In this document: positions 1 through 9,982 of the stretch, one piece after another
Layout: the number at the start of each line of letters is the position of its first letter
Position numbering within the stretch: the first letter of the stretch is position 1
NCBI GenBank assembly: GCA_963930655.1
Contig: OZ005609.1
Location: 17,619,001-17,683,000, forward strand
Length of the DNA: 64,000 bases
Direction: 5' to 3'
Origin: Myrica gale
Taxonomy: Eukaryota; Streptophyta; Magnoliopsida; Fagales; Myricaceae
Program-made: the position numbers and the translations under genes
The notes under the pieces: generated by a model
The model's input: only the letters and a program-made list of their open reading frames with translations
Told to the model about the DNA's origin: nothing
The model's database searches: none

Positions 1-270
1 CACAGCGGTCAGACTAATTATGTGGGCGTCCAGACTTTTGGTTTGGGCGTTCGGACTCTTGTCGTAGTGTTTCGGTGGTATACATTGTCATTTTGATTAT
101 CTCCGGACTCTCTTTCAAGGAAGTCAGAACGCTTTAATGTTAAATTGTTAAAAAGTTTTTTTTATCTTCTTAGGGTTGGGACGGGTATCCAAAATTGATA
201 CGTTGAGGTTTTGTCATTGTCCGGACGCTTATATTACACGTTCGGACGTATATATTTAAGTTCGGATGTT
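1..270. repeat. CACTA subterminal-type motif cluster (left)
   Basis: Variants of GTTCGGACG or its complement occur near 47, 110, 222, 238 and 259. The spacing and sequence match the cluster next to the right terminus, so this is read as left subterminal DNA of the same CACTA element. Role as transposase-binding sites is inferred from the En/Spm family. Confidence 0.6.
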
Positions 271-313
271 GTGCTAACCGTGCAAACGTTATTTTGTGCA
301 GATTCAGTAAAAA

Positions 314-738
314 ATGAGTAAGTGTCCACGTACCAGCGGCCAGGCTGATGAGGAGCAATCTTCCACTCGAGCTTTGACAGTGGAGCAGCATACAACTATC
401 ATTAACGACCTCACATTTGTGGGTCGGACGCTTCCGGAAGTGGTGGAGGGGTTAGGTTGGCTTCCACTGATCCACAGGACCGACTATGAGTCGAAAAATA
501 TGGGCAGGAATTTTATTGCTCTATATTACGGGCGAGAGACCTCAAGGAGCCTAGTATGGAGGTCACTGTTCGTAACTTTCCGATCATATTCTCACCGAAC
601 GAGCTGGCGAATTTCTTAGGGTACGAGAGAGATTTGGCGGCATTCCCAAACCTGCCAATGAGCGAGGTATTTCGGACCATGTTGGGGGATGATACAGCGA
701 TCTTGGACGGAGCCTATATGGTACACGGGCAGCGGCTT
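314..738 (+). pseudogene. CACTA accessory gene, 5' part: plant-transposon/envelope-like domain protein
   Basis: An ATG at 314 opens a frame starting MSKCPRTSGQADEE. The homologous reading shifts frame by one somewhere near 500-540 and continues through EVTVRNFPIIFSPNELANFL and a segment ending HGQRL at 738, where a solo LTR interrupts it. The phrase order (FY/IALYYG, a V-R-F-P...FSPN-E block, LGY..., then HLI-C.-IDPKKH downstream) fits the family annotated in plants as putative plant transposon protein or envelope-like protein (Pfam PF20167-like, named from memory). Its biochemical role is unknown. The frameshift and the insertion make it a pseudogene. The remainder lies at 4947-5680. Confidence 0.65.
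734..738. repeat. Target-site duplication GGCTT, left copy
   Basis: Matches 4942-4946 exactly and brackets the solo LTR. Confidence 0.9.
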
Positions 739-3700
739 TGTGAGACCCCGATTTTCCCCTACGTAATTGCTTATGTATTATTTTATTTTTCCAATGTAAT
801 AGTTTTATTTCTTAATGGGGCTATGTTTTGGCCAATGTATGGCCTAATTTCTTATGTTATGGTATTTCGATTAAAATGGGATTTTATTTCATAAAATCTC
901 TTTAAATAATTAATATGTCGTTTTAATGCAAGTACAAATTATATTATGTTAAGAGCCGAAATTTGCAAGTAAGTTCCTCTTTTACAAATTGATATTTTTC
1001 ATTTACCTACTATGATTCATGGGCCATATAATTCGAATTATGCTTTAATAATTTCCTTGTATAAGCCGAAATTATTAATAGATTAAATAATGAAATTCTT
1101 TTGAATACATGGATTAAATATTGTATGTGACATGTAATATTATGATGTGTTCTATATTATTAATAGAATTTCCATATGAATATTCAAATGATAAGCTATG
1201 TAGTTATGTGATAAGTTTAGAAATGATTTAATTGATAAGCACACTTGCTTATCATAGTGATAAGCAAGCATGATAAGCTAGGAAACCTTTAGAGTGATAA
1301 GGCCTTGTGATTATTGTAGAGATAGGCTAAGGCCATTATCACATGATAAGATATCATACTTGTAAGGTGATAAGCTATTGGAATGGATAGATAAGTAAGA
1401 GAGCTTATAAAGTGATAAGTTAGGAGAGAATGAAACTAAGTTGAAAGTTGGTTGCCATTTAATGTGGAAGTAACTAGGTTGGTTGAAAAGCAACCAAACT
1501 AAGTGAGACACAAGCCATCTACGTAAATGCTATGGGATGAATTTGAAAAAGCCAAAGCAAGGCCATGTGAAGTGTAAGAGATGTGTAAGTGGTGTAAGGG
1601 AGATGAAAAGCCATAAAGCAAGGCCATGTGAAGAGTAAGAGATGTGTAAGTTGTGTAAGATGATAAGACAACACATGGATGCAAAAGAGAAGAGAAAAGC
1701 AAGGGAGAGGAAGGCATTTACGTTGGAATGCATGTGAGGAGAGAGAGAAGGTATTCAAATGCAAAACAAGCTTTTGGAAGACAAGTGATGTGAGATAAAA
1801 AGGTGAAAGGAAATAAAAAGAGAGAGAGAAGACTTAGACCTTTGCTTGGTCGGCCAACACCCCCCATTCATCCCCTCTTCCTCTTTCTTTTTCTCTCTTG
1901 TCAACTCACCCTCTCAAGCCTTGTGTCATAGCATTTACTCCCCTTGGGAGACTCAATCTCTCACATCTCTCTTGCAAATGCCATGACCGAAATTCACATC
2001 TCACCCCACACTCCAATTCTTCCTCATTTGGCCGAACCCCTCATTGCTCTCAACTCTCTCCCATTTTCAAGCACTTGGCCGAACCATCCCCTAGAGTTCA
2101 AGGTTTGTTCCTTTTTCATCTTGCACCTAAACCACATTCTTCTAGCTTACCAAATCTCATTCTAAAAGCCAAGTTAAACCTCTTTTGTTGTAGACAAAAA
2201 TCTCTCTTGGTGCAAACACAATCCTTCCTTGAAAACCCTAGCCATTTGACATCATTTCTCTTCAAAGCTTACCATGTTCTCTTCACCACCATAGAGCTTC
2301 TTTTAAACCAAGCTTGGTCATTTCTAAGGAGGGTGGACCGAATCTTTGGAGGAGGAAAAGGATAGGAAGATTTGGTAAAGGTTGAAGGTGAGTTTAGTTT
2401 CATTGATGATTTTGTCTTGAGCTTCACAAGTACTAACCAAAGGTACCTTATTTTCTAGGTGCTCAAGCTTGGACAAACAATAAGGTAAGGCTAAAATGAT
2501 TTTGTTGGGTTAGCATGAGTGGCCGAATGGCCTATGTATAAGATCTTGGAGTTGTATTTTGATAGATGCCTTGATGTTGTTAGATCTTGGATGCTTAGGA
2601 ACCCTAGGTTGTTTACATATTAGATCTAACCATGAAAGCCCTAGATCTAAGGTTGTATGTGAAGAAAAATGCAAATGGAGAACAATGCAAGCTAAAGGAA
2701 GTTAGATCTAAGTTTTGATATGTTGGGTGATGAAAAATGATATCTTTGTTTAGATCTATGGATATTAGTGTGAATAAAGAGTAGACCTATTGTTGATGGA
2801 ATTATTTGATAAAAAGATTAAGTGTATGCATGCTAGTTAGGTCACAAATGCAAAGGATGTGCATGATATGATTTTTAGCATGAAAAAGGTAACATTTTGG
2901 GTATGGCCGAAAATGAGCTATGAGGATTTTCATGTATAGTTTTGAATATGTGTAGATTTGGACATTGACCTTTAACATGTGCAAGATTTATGACCTTAAA
3001 TGCATAGTAGATGATTATGTTAAGTATTGGAAGCATGCATGTTGAAGGAAATAAAGGAAAACTAATCATTGGGTAAAAACATGTGTTGGCCGAATGGCAT
3101 GAGTATAGTGTATGGTAATGGTGCTTTGAATTATAGATATTAGGTTGTGAAATTGTTGATTGGAGGATGGGATCACCCTTGGAGAAAAAGTTGTGATTTA
3201 ATTGGTGCATAAATGGTAGTGGCCGAAAGTTGCAAGAAAAATTAACCCTAAGTGCAATTCATGATTTATGTATGTTCATTGTTGTGTTGGATAAGAAATT
3301 AGGGTTAGGCTAGTTGGAATAATGTTGTAGAGCTATGATCTTTTATTAAATATTATTGGAACCCTAGTTAAGTTTTACTCGGGTTTTTATTTGAGGTTTA
3401 AAGTCTAAGTTAAGATTTAATCATGAATAATTTATTAATAGTTAGATATAAGGTTTAATGTAGTACGTGTAATAAAAAGAGACTTAGGTTTAAATCTAAA
3501 CCTATGAGTATTATTTAACCCTAATCGAGACATGTACACGGATAAATATATTTTTATTTCAATAAAAATATTAATGATTTAATAAGCTAAGTTTTGAATA
3601 TTTAAGGAAAAGAATAAAATAATTATTTTTTTTAATTAAATAAATTTCAGTGATATGTATATATAGATATATATATATATATATATCTTCGATTGATGAC

Positions 3701-4941
3701 TGATTTCAAAAGAAATGATTTCATAATTCTTAAAGTCTAAAAGAATATTTGAATCGCTTGTAGGCGATCCACGTGTCTGTATATACGAACAAGAAGACCA
3801 AGAGTAAGTGGAATTGTAAGTGGATACTGTAAGTGTACAGTAAGTATTTCTTTTCAAAACTGGAATGACACACTGCATCGTTTCATGAACACGTATGGAT
3901 TTTAAGAAAGCATGACATGATATGAATTTCATGAACAAGCATGAATTTTAAGCAAGTATGAATTTTAAGCAAGCATGACATGACATGTGCATTACATGAA
4001 TTTTTCAAGAAGAAAATTATGCAATGATTTTTATGGAAAGAATATGAGAAGTTTTATGAAACGATAAGTTAAGATTAAGGGCACCGGTCGGTACCGTACC
4101 ATCAAGTTGGACTCCCATACCGAAGGACATTTATGAGAAGGATGGGTGAATCCAAGAGGCTGTGCAAGCCACACTGAAGGACAGTGAGAAGGTGTGGTGC
4201 CTCCAAGGGTCGTGTCTAGCCATCAGGCCCGGGGCCACTTCAAGGGCTAGCTCGACCAGATGTAAAGTCTCTAAGGGAATTCGGGGACGGTTCCGAAGGG
4301 AACGCACAACCCTGACTTCAGGGGTCAAATGGAGCGAGCCCACAAGTAAAAGACATGAAATAATTATGATAAGGCCAACAAGGGCACAAGTACGAAAGAA
4401 AGATTTTTTAAGGGCCAAGGGCCAATTTTACAAGCAAGTATGAAAGAAAGTGGTTTTCAAGGGCCTGGGGCCGAAAACACTAAGCAAGAGCATATGCATA
4501 ATTCATGATCACGCATATGCATCAGTTATTAAGTTTTCTTTCTTTCATGATTAAGCAAGCATGAGTCAAGAGCATGATTTTAAGTTTTATGTTTTTCCCT
4601 TACTGAGTCTTTTTGACTCACGTTTTTAAAACTGTGTCATTCCAGATGTATCAGGTGAAGAGAGTCAGGAGGACTACCTGACCTAGATGCCCAAGATGTT
4701 AAGCTTCGCATTTTGTTGATAGTGACATGAGTGTCACTAATTGGGTTCTAATATGTTTTTAAATATTTGTTTTGTATGAATTTAATGAGAACCCTGATTA
4801 TGTAAGTATTTGCTCAAACCCCTCGTGATCCTGTACGTTTCCGCCGTAATCAAGTAAGAATATAAGTAAGAACGCTGGAGCCATCCGGGGGATAGCTCGC
4901 GGCTGTCACGGTCCCTGCGGGATGCCGTTCGGGGCGTGACA
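739..4941. mobile_element. Solo LTR of a Ty3/gypsy-type retrotransposon, 4203 bp
   Basis: The segment begins TGTGAGACCCCG and ends CGGGGCGTGACA, giving TG...CA ends with the GC-rich termini common in plant Ty3/gypsy chromovirus LTRs. It is flanked by a perfect 5-bp target duplication GGCTT at 734-738 and 4942-4946. Removing it plus one GGCTT restores one open frame of the host gene, which proves the boundaries. There is no gag, pol, primer-binding site or second LTR inside, so it is a solo LTR left by LTR-LTR recombination. Interior features are a 61-bp near-tandem duplication at about 1550-1660 and an AT microsatellite at 3656-3687. Assignment to the Tekay/Del lineage, known for LTRs of several kb, is a guess from length. 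Confidence 0.9.
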
Positions 4942-4946
4942 GGCTT
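4942..4946. repeat. Target-site duplication GGCTT, right copy
   Basis: Matches 734-738 exactly and brackets the solo LTR. Confidence 0.9.
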
Positions 4947-5680
4947 CCTTTTTGGCGGATCATGCATCTGATTTTATGCTCCTCCATCGACCCGAAGAAG
5001 CACACCATAGAGTTGTCCTATAGCCGGGCCGAGTTCCTATACCTGGTAGTTGTACGGGGGCTATCTGTTGATATAGCATCATACATCTACCAGTCCATTC
5101 GTGCAGAGGCCTTGAAGATTGATGCTACGACTTCATTGCCGCAGGGGATTCTTCTGACCTAGTTCCTGCACGCCATGCTGGTACCCGAGGGTGGTGACGA
5201 GCCGAAGGCGCATCCACTAGGGGTGATCAACAAGACCACGCTCTCCAAATTAATGGCTCAGACACGCCGAGCGCAGCAAGCCGCTCGGGCTACTAGAGGA
5301 AGACGACAAGAGTAGCCCGTGGAGGCAATGGAGAGGGAGGATCCTGGGCAGAGCTCGACCCACGGACTTGGGCCATAGCGACCGAGTTGGATGGACGATA
5401 TGATGACGCAGCTGTCTCAGTGGATGCAGTCGGTCTTCCAGCCCACCCATAGCATGGTCACTGATATCAGTCGTCTTCTCACGACTTTAGAGCAGAAGGT
5501 CGCCGACATGGACGCTGGTGGAAGAAGGAGGTCGTTGTGCTTAAGGAGAGTTTGAGGGGCGTGGCAACCGGTGCTGAGCTCTTTCCTCTTACGGAGCGGG
5601 TTGTGCTGATAGAAGAGCACCTTCGTCACGTTCGTCACATCCTAAAACTGACGGATGATGATGATGAGGATGATTCGTAG
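4947..5680 (+). pseudogene. CACTA accessory gene, 3' part, after the solo LTR
   Basis: The frame interrupted at 738 resumes here with HLILCSSIDPKKHTIELSYS and a hydrophobic block FLYLVVVRGLSVDIASYIYQ, matching the central part of the plant-transposon/envelope-like domain. In-frame stops follow: TAG after GILLT near 5160, another after RGRRQE near 5312, another near 5377. A region rich in Q/M with SQWMQSVFQPTHSMVTDISR suggests a C-terminal coiled coil, and a frame change is needed to reach the acidic tail DDDDEDDS ending with TAG at 5678-5680. The gene is decayed. Function unknown; homologous domains occur in several unrelated plant transposons, including copia B in this window. Confidence 0.6.
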
Positions 5681-7235
5681 TCTTCCTTATTTATTTTTAT
5701 TATTATGTTTGTTTTTTTTATTATGTTTTGTGGACATGTATAAATTTTATTTGATGTTTTTGTTCATATTATGTTTTATGTCATTTTAGTTATGTTATTT
5801 GTATTTATTAGAACTTAATATAATATGTTAATTAATATTACGTTTATAATTTCGGTACACTGATTCAAAAAAAATATTTATTATTTCCATTATTAACTAA
5901 CTTTGGTTATTTAAAATTTGTTAATAAAGTTAATTAAAAAAAAATGAATAAAATAAATACGTTTTGTTGAAAAACGTTCGGACCTGAATTTATCCATCCG
6001 GACTCTTTAATGTAAAATCGAACGGTGTCGTATTATATAAAACAATCCGTCCAAACACATTTTTAGATGTCTTAATATCGTTCGGACGTTATTGTTTCTT
6101 AACAAACACTATGGTGTTGGTATTTCCTAAACAGTCTCGGGTAATGTACGGTATATGTTCGGACGATATGTGACAGTCCGAACGTATATATTATTAAGCA
6201 TACGCTGTCGTTTGAGAATTACTAAAACGGTGTGTTGAACTGTAAGCGAGAGTTCAGACGGGTAAATAGTAGTTCGGACGTATTTGAAAATTTTGGCGGC
6301 ATGTATTCCCTCGAAAACTTATACATGTATGCGTCCAAACGTTATTTTATCAGTCCGAACGGTATTCAAACGTATCAAATTTACAGATTCGCAGACAGTG
6401 GAGGAAAAGCGGAGAAAAAAAGCAAATGAGAGATTTAAGCACGAGGAGAAGCGAAGAGCTGATTTTGGGAGTTCAATCTCATTGAAGAGGGTGTGAAAAG
6501 AGCATATCTTTGAGAATTTGAAATTTGATTGCATTTGAGGTTAGTGGTTTTTAAATTGAATTGTTATAGGATGAAAAACTTTTATTTTAATATCTGAAAG
6601 CATGTGTTTTTCGAAATTTTAGGTTTTAAAATTGTAGTAACGAAGTTTGGGGTTGCTTGTGATGTGTTTATGTTGAAGTGTTTGTGATTTGGGTTATTTT
6701 GACATGGTTTTTGGATTGAAATTGTAGCATATATTTGTTTGTTCGGACGCTTTGAGAAATACGTCCGAACGTCTTTGTGTATGGTTCGGATCATTATGTA
6801 ACGTCCGAACAGTATTTGTTCGAATGTCATGCATTCATTTAGTAGCCTTAGACCCCGTTTAAGAATTACATGAAGTTCGGATAACGAACTGGATGTAATT
6901 CTTGAATTGTCCACGTTATGGACAGTTTGAGTTTACAATATGCGTAATGTGCGTAATTGTATCTGCTATTGTGACAGATGTGTTTAGAAATTTCGATGCA
7001 AATCTCCTTTTGTCCTTCGGATACACATTCAACATTGAGCTTACACACTTGCCTTATGTTTAGGCTCAATGTTGTAGGTGTGTATCTGGGGACTGAGGGG
7101 AAATGCTGTCGAAATTTGTAAAGGATGGATCACAATGGTCGGGTTATTTACGTGCAGTACGTGATATTGTAAACTTGAATGGGATGTCATCATTGTTTGC
7201 ATTATTGTTTGTATTTTGGTCTTTGAAGGAATAAT
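5681..7235. other. CACTA interior between the two gene groups, with a central GTTCGGAC cluster
   Basis: No convincing gene. The AT-rich stretch 5681-5970 is followed by about fourteen GTTCGGACG-type motifs in both orientations between 5980 and 6830 (for example 5984, 6081, 6150, 6175, 6271, 6352, 6740, 6763, 6808). Short open frames at 6232-6496 overlap the motifs and look spurious. The stretch 6840-7235 probably includes the upstream region of the gene beginning at 7236. Confidence 0.5.
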
Positions 7236-7435
7236 ATGGATAAGAGTTGGATTTATGAGGCTGATAGACTCAAAAGTGCGAAGTATAGTGACGGTGTTCG
7301 TAATTTTATGAGTGTTGCCCGTAGTTATGCAGATAGTCGGGGTCTTATAAGATGTCTATGTAAGAGATGTAAGAATGTGTTGTTCCAACGTGTGGACGAG
7401 ATGGAGGATCATTTATTCATAATTGGCTTTTCTCT
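7236..7435 (+). pseudogene. TNP2-type CACTA transposase, N-terminal transposase-associated domain only
   Basis: The reading starts MDKSWIYEADRLKSAKYSDG and continues with the pattern FM..AR.YAD..G.IRC.CK.CKN...Q.V..ME.HL.I.GF. This is the plant transposase-associated domain (PF13963) found at the N-terminus of TNP2-type CACTA transposases. The conserved continuation (Y..W..HGE and the whole catalytic part) is missing; the sequence instead runs into the TNPA-like gene at about 7468. An internal deletion that fused the start of the transposase gene to the next gene is the simplest reading. The product, if made, would lack catalytic residues. Confidence 0.75.
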
Positions 7436-7467
7436 AATATTGATTTATTTAGTCACAGGTCGACGTC

Positions 7468-9137
7468 ATGCCCGCGGAAGGGAAACGTATGGGGTGCGAT
7501 TCATCAGTTCGAGCTGAGAGTAGTCCGGGTACACTAGCAGTGTCGGGTCCTTCGCTTAGGGATAGGAATGAATTACCGTCCCTACCACAATCAGTCCAGT
7601 AGGCACCCCAGAGTAGTTGTGAGTGTAAGTATCTTACCCCGTCAATCTTTAAATAAATATTATGACTTTTAAATCTCTATGCTTAATTGAATTTTAAATT
7701 TATTGTTCATCATTTGTAGCGACGTACTGAATTAGACATGTTCGAGGTAGTACGCGCGAGATTGCCTTACTCAAGGCTCGCACCGGAGGAAAGCTGACCG
7801 TACATATCCCTGATGGACGTACTGGGGGTGATGACAAGGCGTCATCAATGCTTTCGAACCATATTGGTGCGCTCGTTCGACAACATGTCCCATTTGAGAA
7901 GAGTAAGTGGAAGGAGGTCCCCAACGAGGTTAAATCGTATGTGATGAACCGAGTGTTGGTAAATATAATTTATTAAATTTTAATTGTTGAAACTTTTTTA
8001 CGTTTCTAACTGTTATATATATTAAGGATGACTTCCAACTAGATTACGACCGAGTTGAGGATCGCATCACTGTGACGTCAACGATAAACACAGCGTACAG
8101 GATGCACAAAAATAGAATGTTCCAGCATTACTCGGTGTTCAATTCCAAAGAAGAGGCGTTGGAGCACCCGTATCCCGATATGAACAAGGAAGAATGAACT
8201 CGTGTTTGTGATTTATTCGCAAGAGAGGAATTTCAGGTAAAAGATTTTCTTTCCGATCTGAAAGTTTATTTTAGCCATATGTTTTATTGTGTTACCAATT
8301 GTAAATGTACAATGTAGAGGAGGAGTGCAATTAACAAGGAGAATAGAGCTAAGCTGAAGATTGTACACACATCAGGAGCGCGCTCCTTCCAACGCGTTTG
8401 AGTGTTGTTAGTAAGTAATAAATTTACATTTTTATTATTTATTATTTAAATAAATGACTTAGATATTTTTATATGCATGTTCTATATTTCTTTTGGTATA
8501 CAGAAAAATCCAAAATCTGATGAAATTAGTCCTTCGTTGCTTTATAAAAATACGCATATTACTAAGGATGGAATGTGGACTTCAGAAGATGCACGAGAAA
8601 ATTTTGTAAGTTGTGAAGTTAGTTTTAATGATGCATTCGTATGCGTTTATGTTACAGTTGCAGCACGAGTCAGAGGGAAAGTCATACACTGAAGTGGAGA
8701 TCTTCACTGAGGTGTTGGGGATGAAAGCGGGTTACGTGCGAGGTTTAGGCCGTTGAGTACGGTTTGTTGGATCATCTTCATCAGCATCGTCTGTTGATTT
8801 GTCCTGGAGATTGGAGGAGGCCAGATTACAGATTGAGGAGATGAGGGCTAGACAGTTGGAATATGAAGCACTTCTGGTTAAGCTGTCAGATATGGAGCAG
8901 ACGATGCGAGAGAATCTGCAGATGATGGAGGAGTAGCAACGGAAGAAAGACGAAGAGCTGATGAAGATGATGGAGGAGCAGCAACGGAAAAAAGACGAAG
9001 AGCACCAGAAAATGATGCAGGAGCAGCAAAAGAACCTAGTGGAACAACAAATGATGCAGGAGCAGATGCGTGAGCAGCTGATGGAGCAGATGAGACAGAT
9101 GCAATCTCGTTCGACACCCAAACGAAAATTTGGGTAA
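7468..9137 (+). pseudogene. TNPA-like / plant transposase (Ptta, En/Spm family) gene, decayed
   Basis: Exon-like blocks with plausible GT-AG introns can be followed: 7468-7630 (MPAEGKRMG, stop TAG near 7600), about 7725-7960 (TREIALLKARTGGKL, GRTGGDDKASSMLSNHIG, VRQHVPFEKSKWKEVP), 8028-8236 (DDFQLDYDRVEDRITVT), 8319-8412, 8504-8606 (KNPKSDEISPSLLYKNTHIT) and from 8657. The order (TRG-type start, IGA.VR.HVPF..S.W..VP, HTSGARSF, then a Q/M/E-rich coiled coil at about 8890-9110) matches the plant Transposase_24 family (PF03004), regarded as the DNA-binding accessory protein of CACTA elements. Stops include TGA at 8195-8197, where the family has Trp, and an in-frame TAG in the coiled coil near 8934. 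The frame ends TAA at 9135-9137. Confidence 0.75.
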
Positions 9138-9982
9138 ATTTATATTTTTTTGCTATTTTGTCAATACCTATCCATTATGTATTTTATTTACTTTTAATAA
9201 CGATTGCATATTTGTAGATATTTTATTATATTATGAGCAGTAAATATCTTCATATTTATATTATTTCATAAATTTTAATTAAATTAATCCAAATATATAG
9301 AAAATCGTTTGCACGGGTGTTACATGTCGTTTGCACGGATATTTTTCGTTGTAGCGTGCGCACGCATAACTATCCGTCCGGACACTTTGCTTTAAATCAT
9401 ATAGTTCGAACGGTGTATATAACGTCTACACGTTCTTAAAATAAAAAACCGTGCGCACGATACACCAAAACGTTTGAACGTGTGCAACGTACAACGAGTC
9501 TGAACTGTATACGTAAAGGTTCGAACCGCGTTTTCAGATGACAAAATAAATTTCATCATAATGAACCTACGGTGCGAACGTCTTCATGAATACGTCCGGA
9601 CATTTTTACATAAGCATTCGGACGTTAATATACAACGGTGCGGACGTTTATTGCGTGACAAAATGTATTTTCGTCACATTGGATTAATCGTTCACATGAG
9701 CTGTGCGAACGTTCAGAGATAACGTTTGCATAGCTCATGTGAAGGGTTGGACTGTACTGGGCATGACGATTTTGAATTTCGTCAGTATGACACCAAAACG
9801 TTCGGACGGGTTATAAACCGTCCGAACGGTTTTGCGTGACAGAACACGAAAATCGTCACCCAAAACCTTTGCTGACAGGCTTTAGGTGACAACCCGGTTT
9901 TGTCACCCAAAATCTTAGGTGACGAAATTTGTACTTTGGGTGACAATTTTTTTTGTCACCCAAAGTGTTTTTTCTTGTAGTG
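9138..9982. repeat. CACTA right subterminal region and terminus
   Basis: From about 9310 the sequence contains many GTTCGGACG/CGTCCGAAC/GTGCGAACG variants in both orientations. The last 100 bases contain TTTGGGTGAC and GTCACCCAAA arms that can pair, followed by the terminus. A hairpin next to the end and dense subterminal motifs are typical of En/Spm elements. No gene is seen in this stretch. Confidence 0.75.

Larger units (their letters stand above)
1..9982 (+). mobile_element. CACTA (En/Spm-type) DNA transposon, left end off the window
   Basis: The right terminus ends at 9982 with TTTTTTCTTGTAGTG, whose reverse complement begins CACTACAAGAAAAAA, the canonical plant CACTA terminal repeat. 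The subterminal 650 bases hold many copies of a GTTCGGAC-type motif in both orientations, as expected for TNPA-binding subterminal repeats, and the same motif is dense at 1-270, so the true left end is probably just outside the window. Inside are an accessory plant-transposon-domain gene (314-5680, split by a solo LTR), a TNP2-type N-terminal exon (7236) and a TNPA-like gene (7468-9137). No TNP2 catalytic domain is visible, so the copy is probably non-autonomous. It lies in an intron of the violaxanthin de-epoxidase gene. Target-site duplication cannot be checked because one end is missing. Confidence 0.85.

Noticed and set aside
1898-2365. 155-codon open frame inside the solo LTR
   Set aside because: Lies wholly in LTR sequence, low-complexity Ser/His/Pro-rich, no family resemblance.
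4081-4130. Possible primer-binding site or second LTR edge inside the 4.2-kb insertion
   Set aside because: No TG/CA boundary, no tRNA-complementary sequence and no gag/pol; the outer TSD defines a single LTR.
6232-6534. Short overlapping frames between CACTA genes
   Set aside because: They coincide with the GTTCGGAC motif cluster and have no recognisable protein pattern.
8732-9121. Cys/Ser-rich minus-strand frames opposite the TNPA coiled coil
   Set aside because: Antisense shadow of the Glu/Gln/Met repeat on the plus strand.
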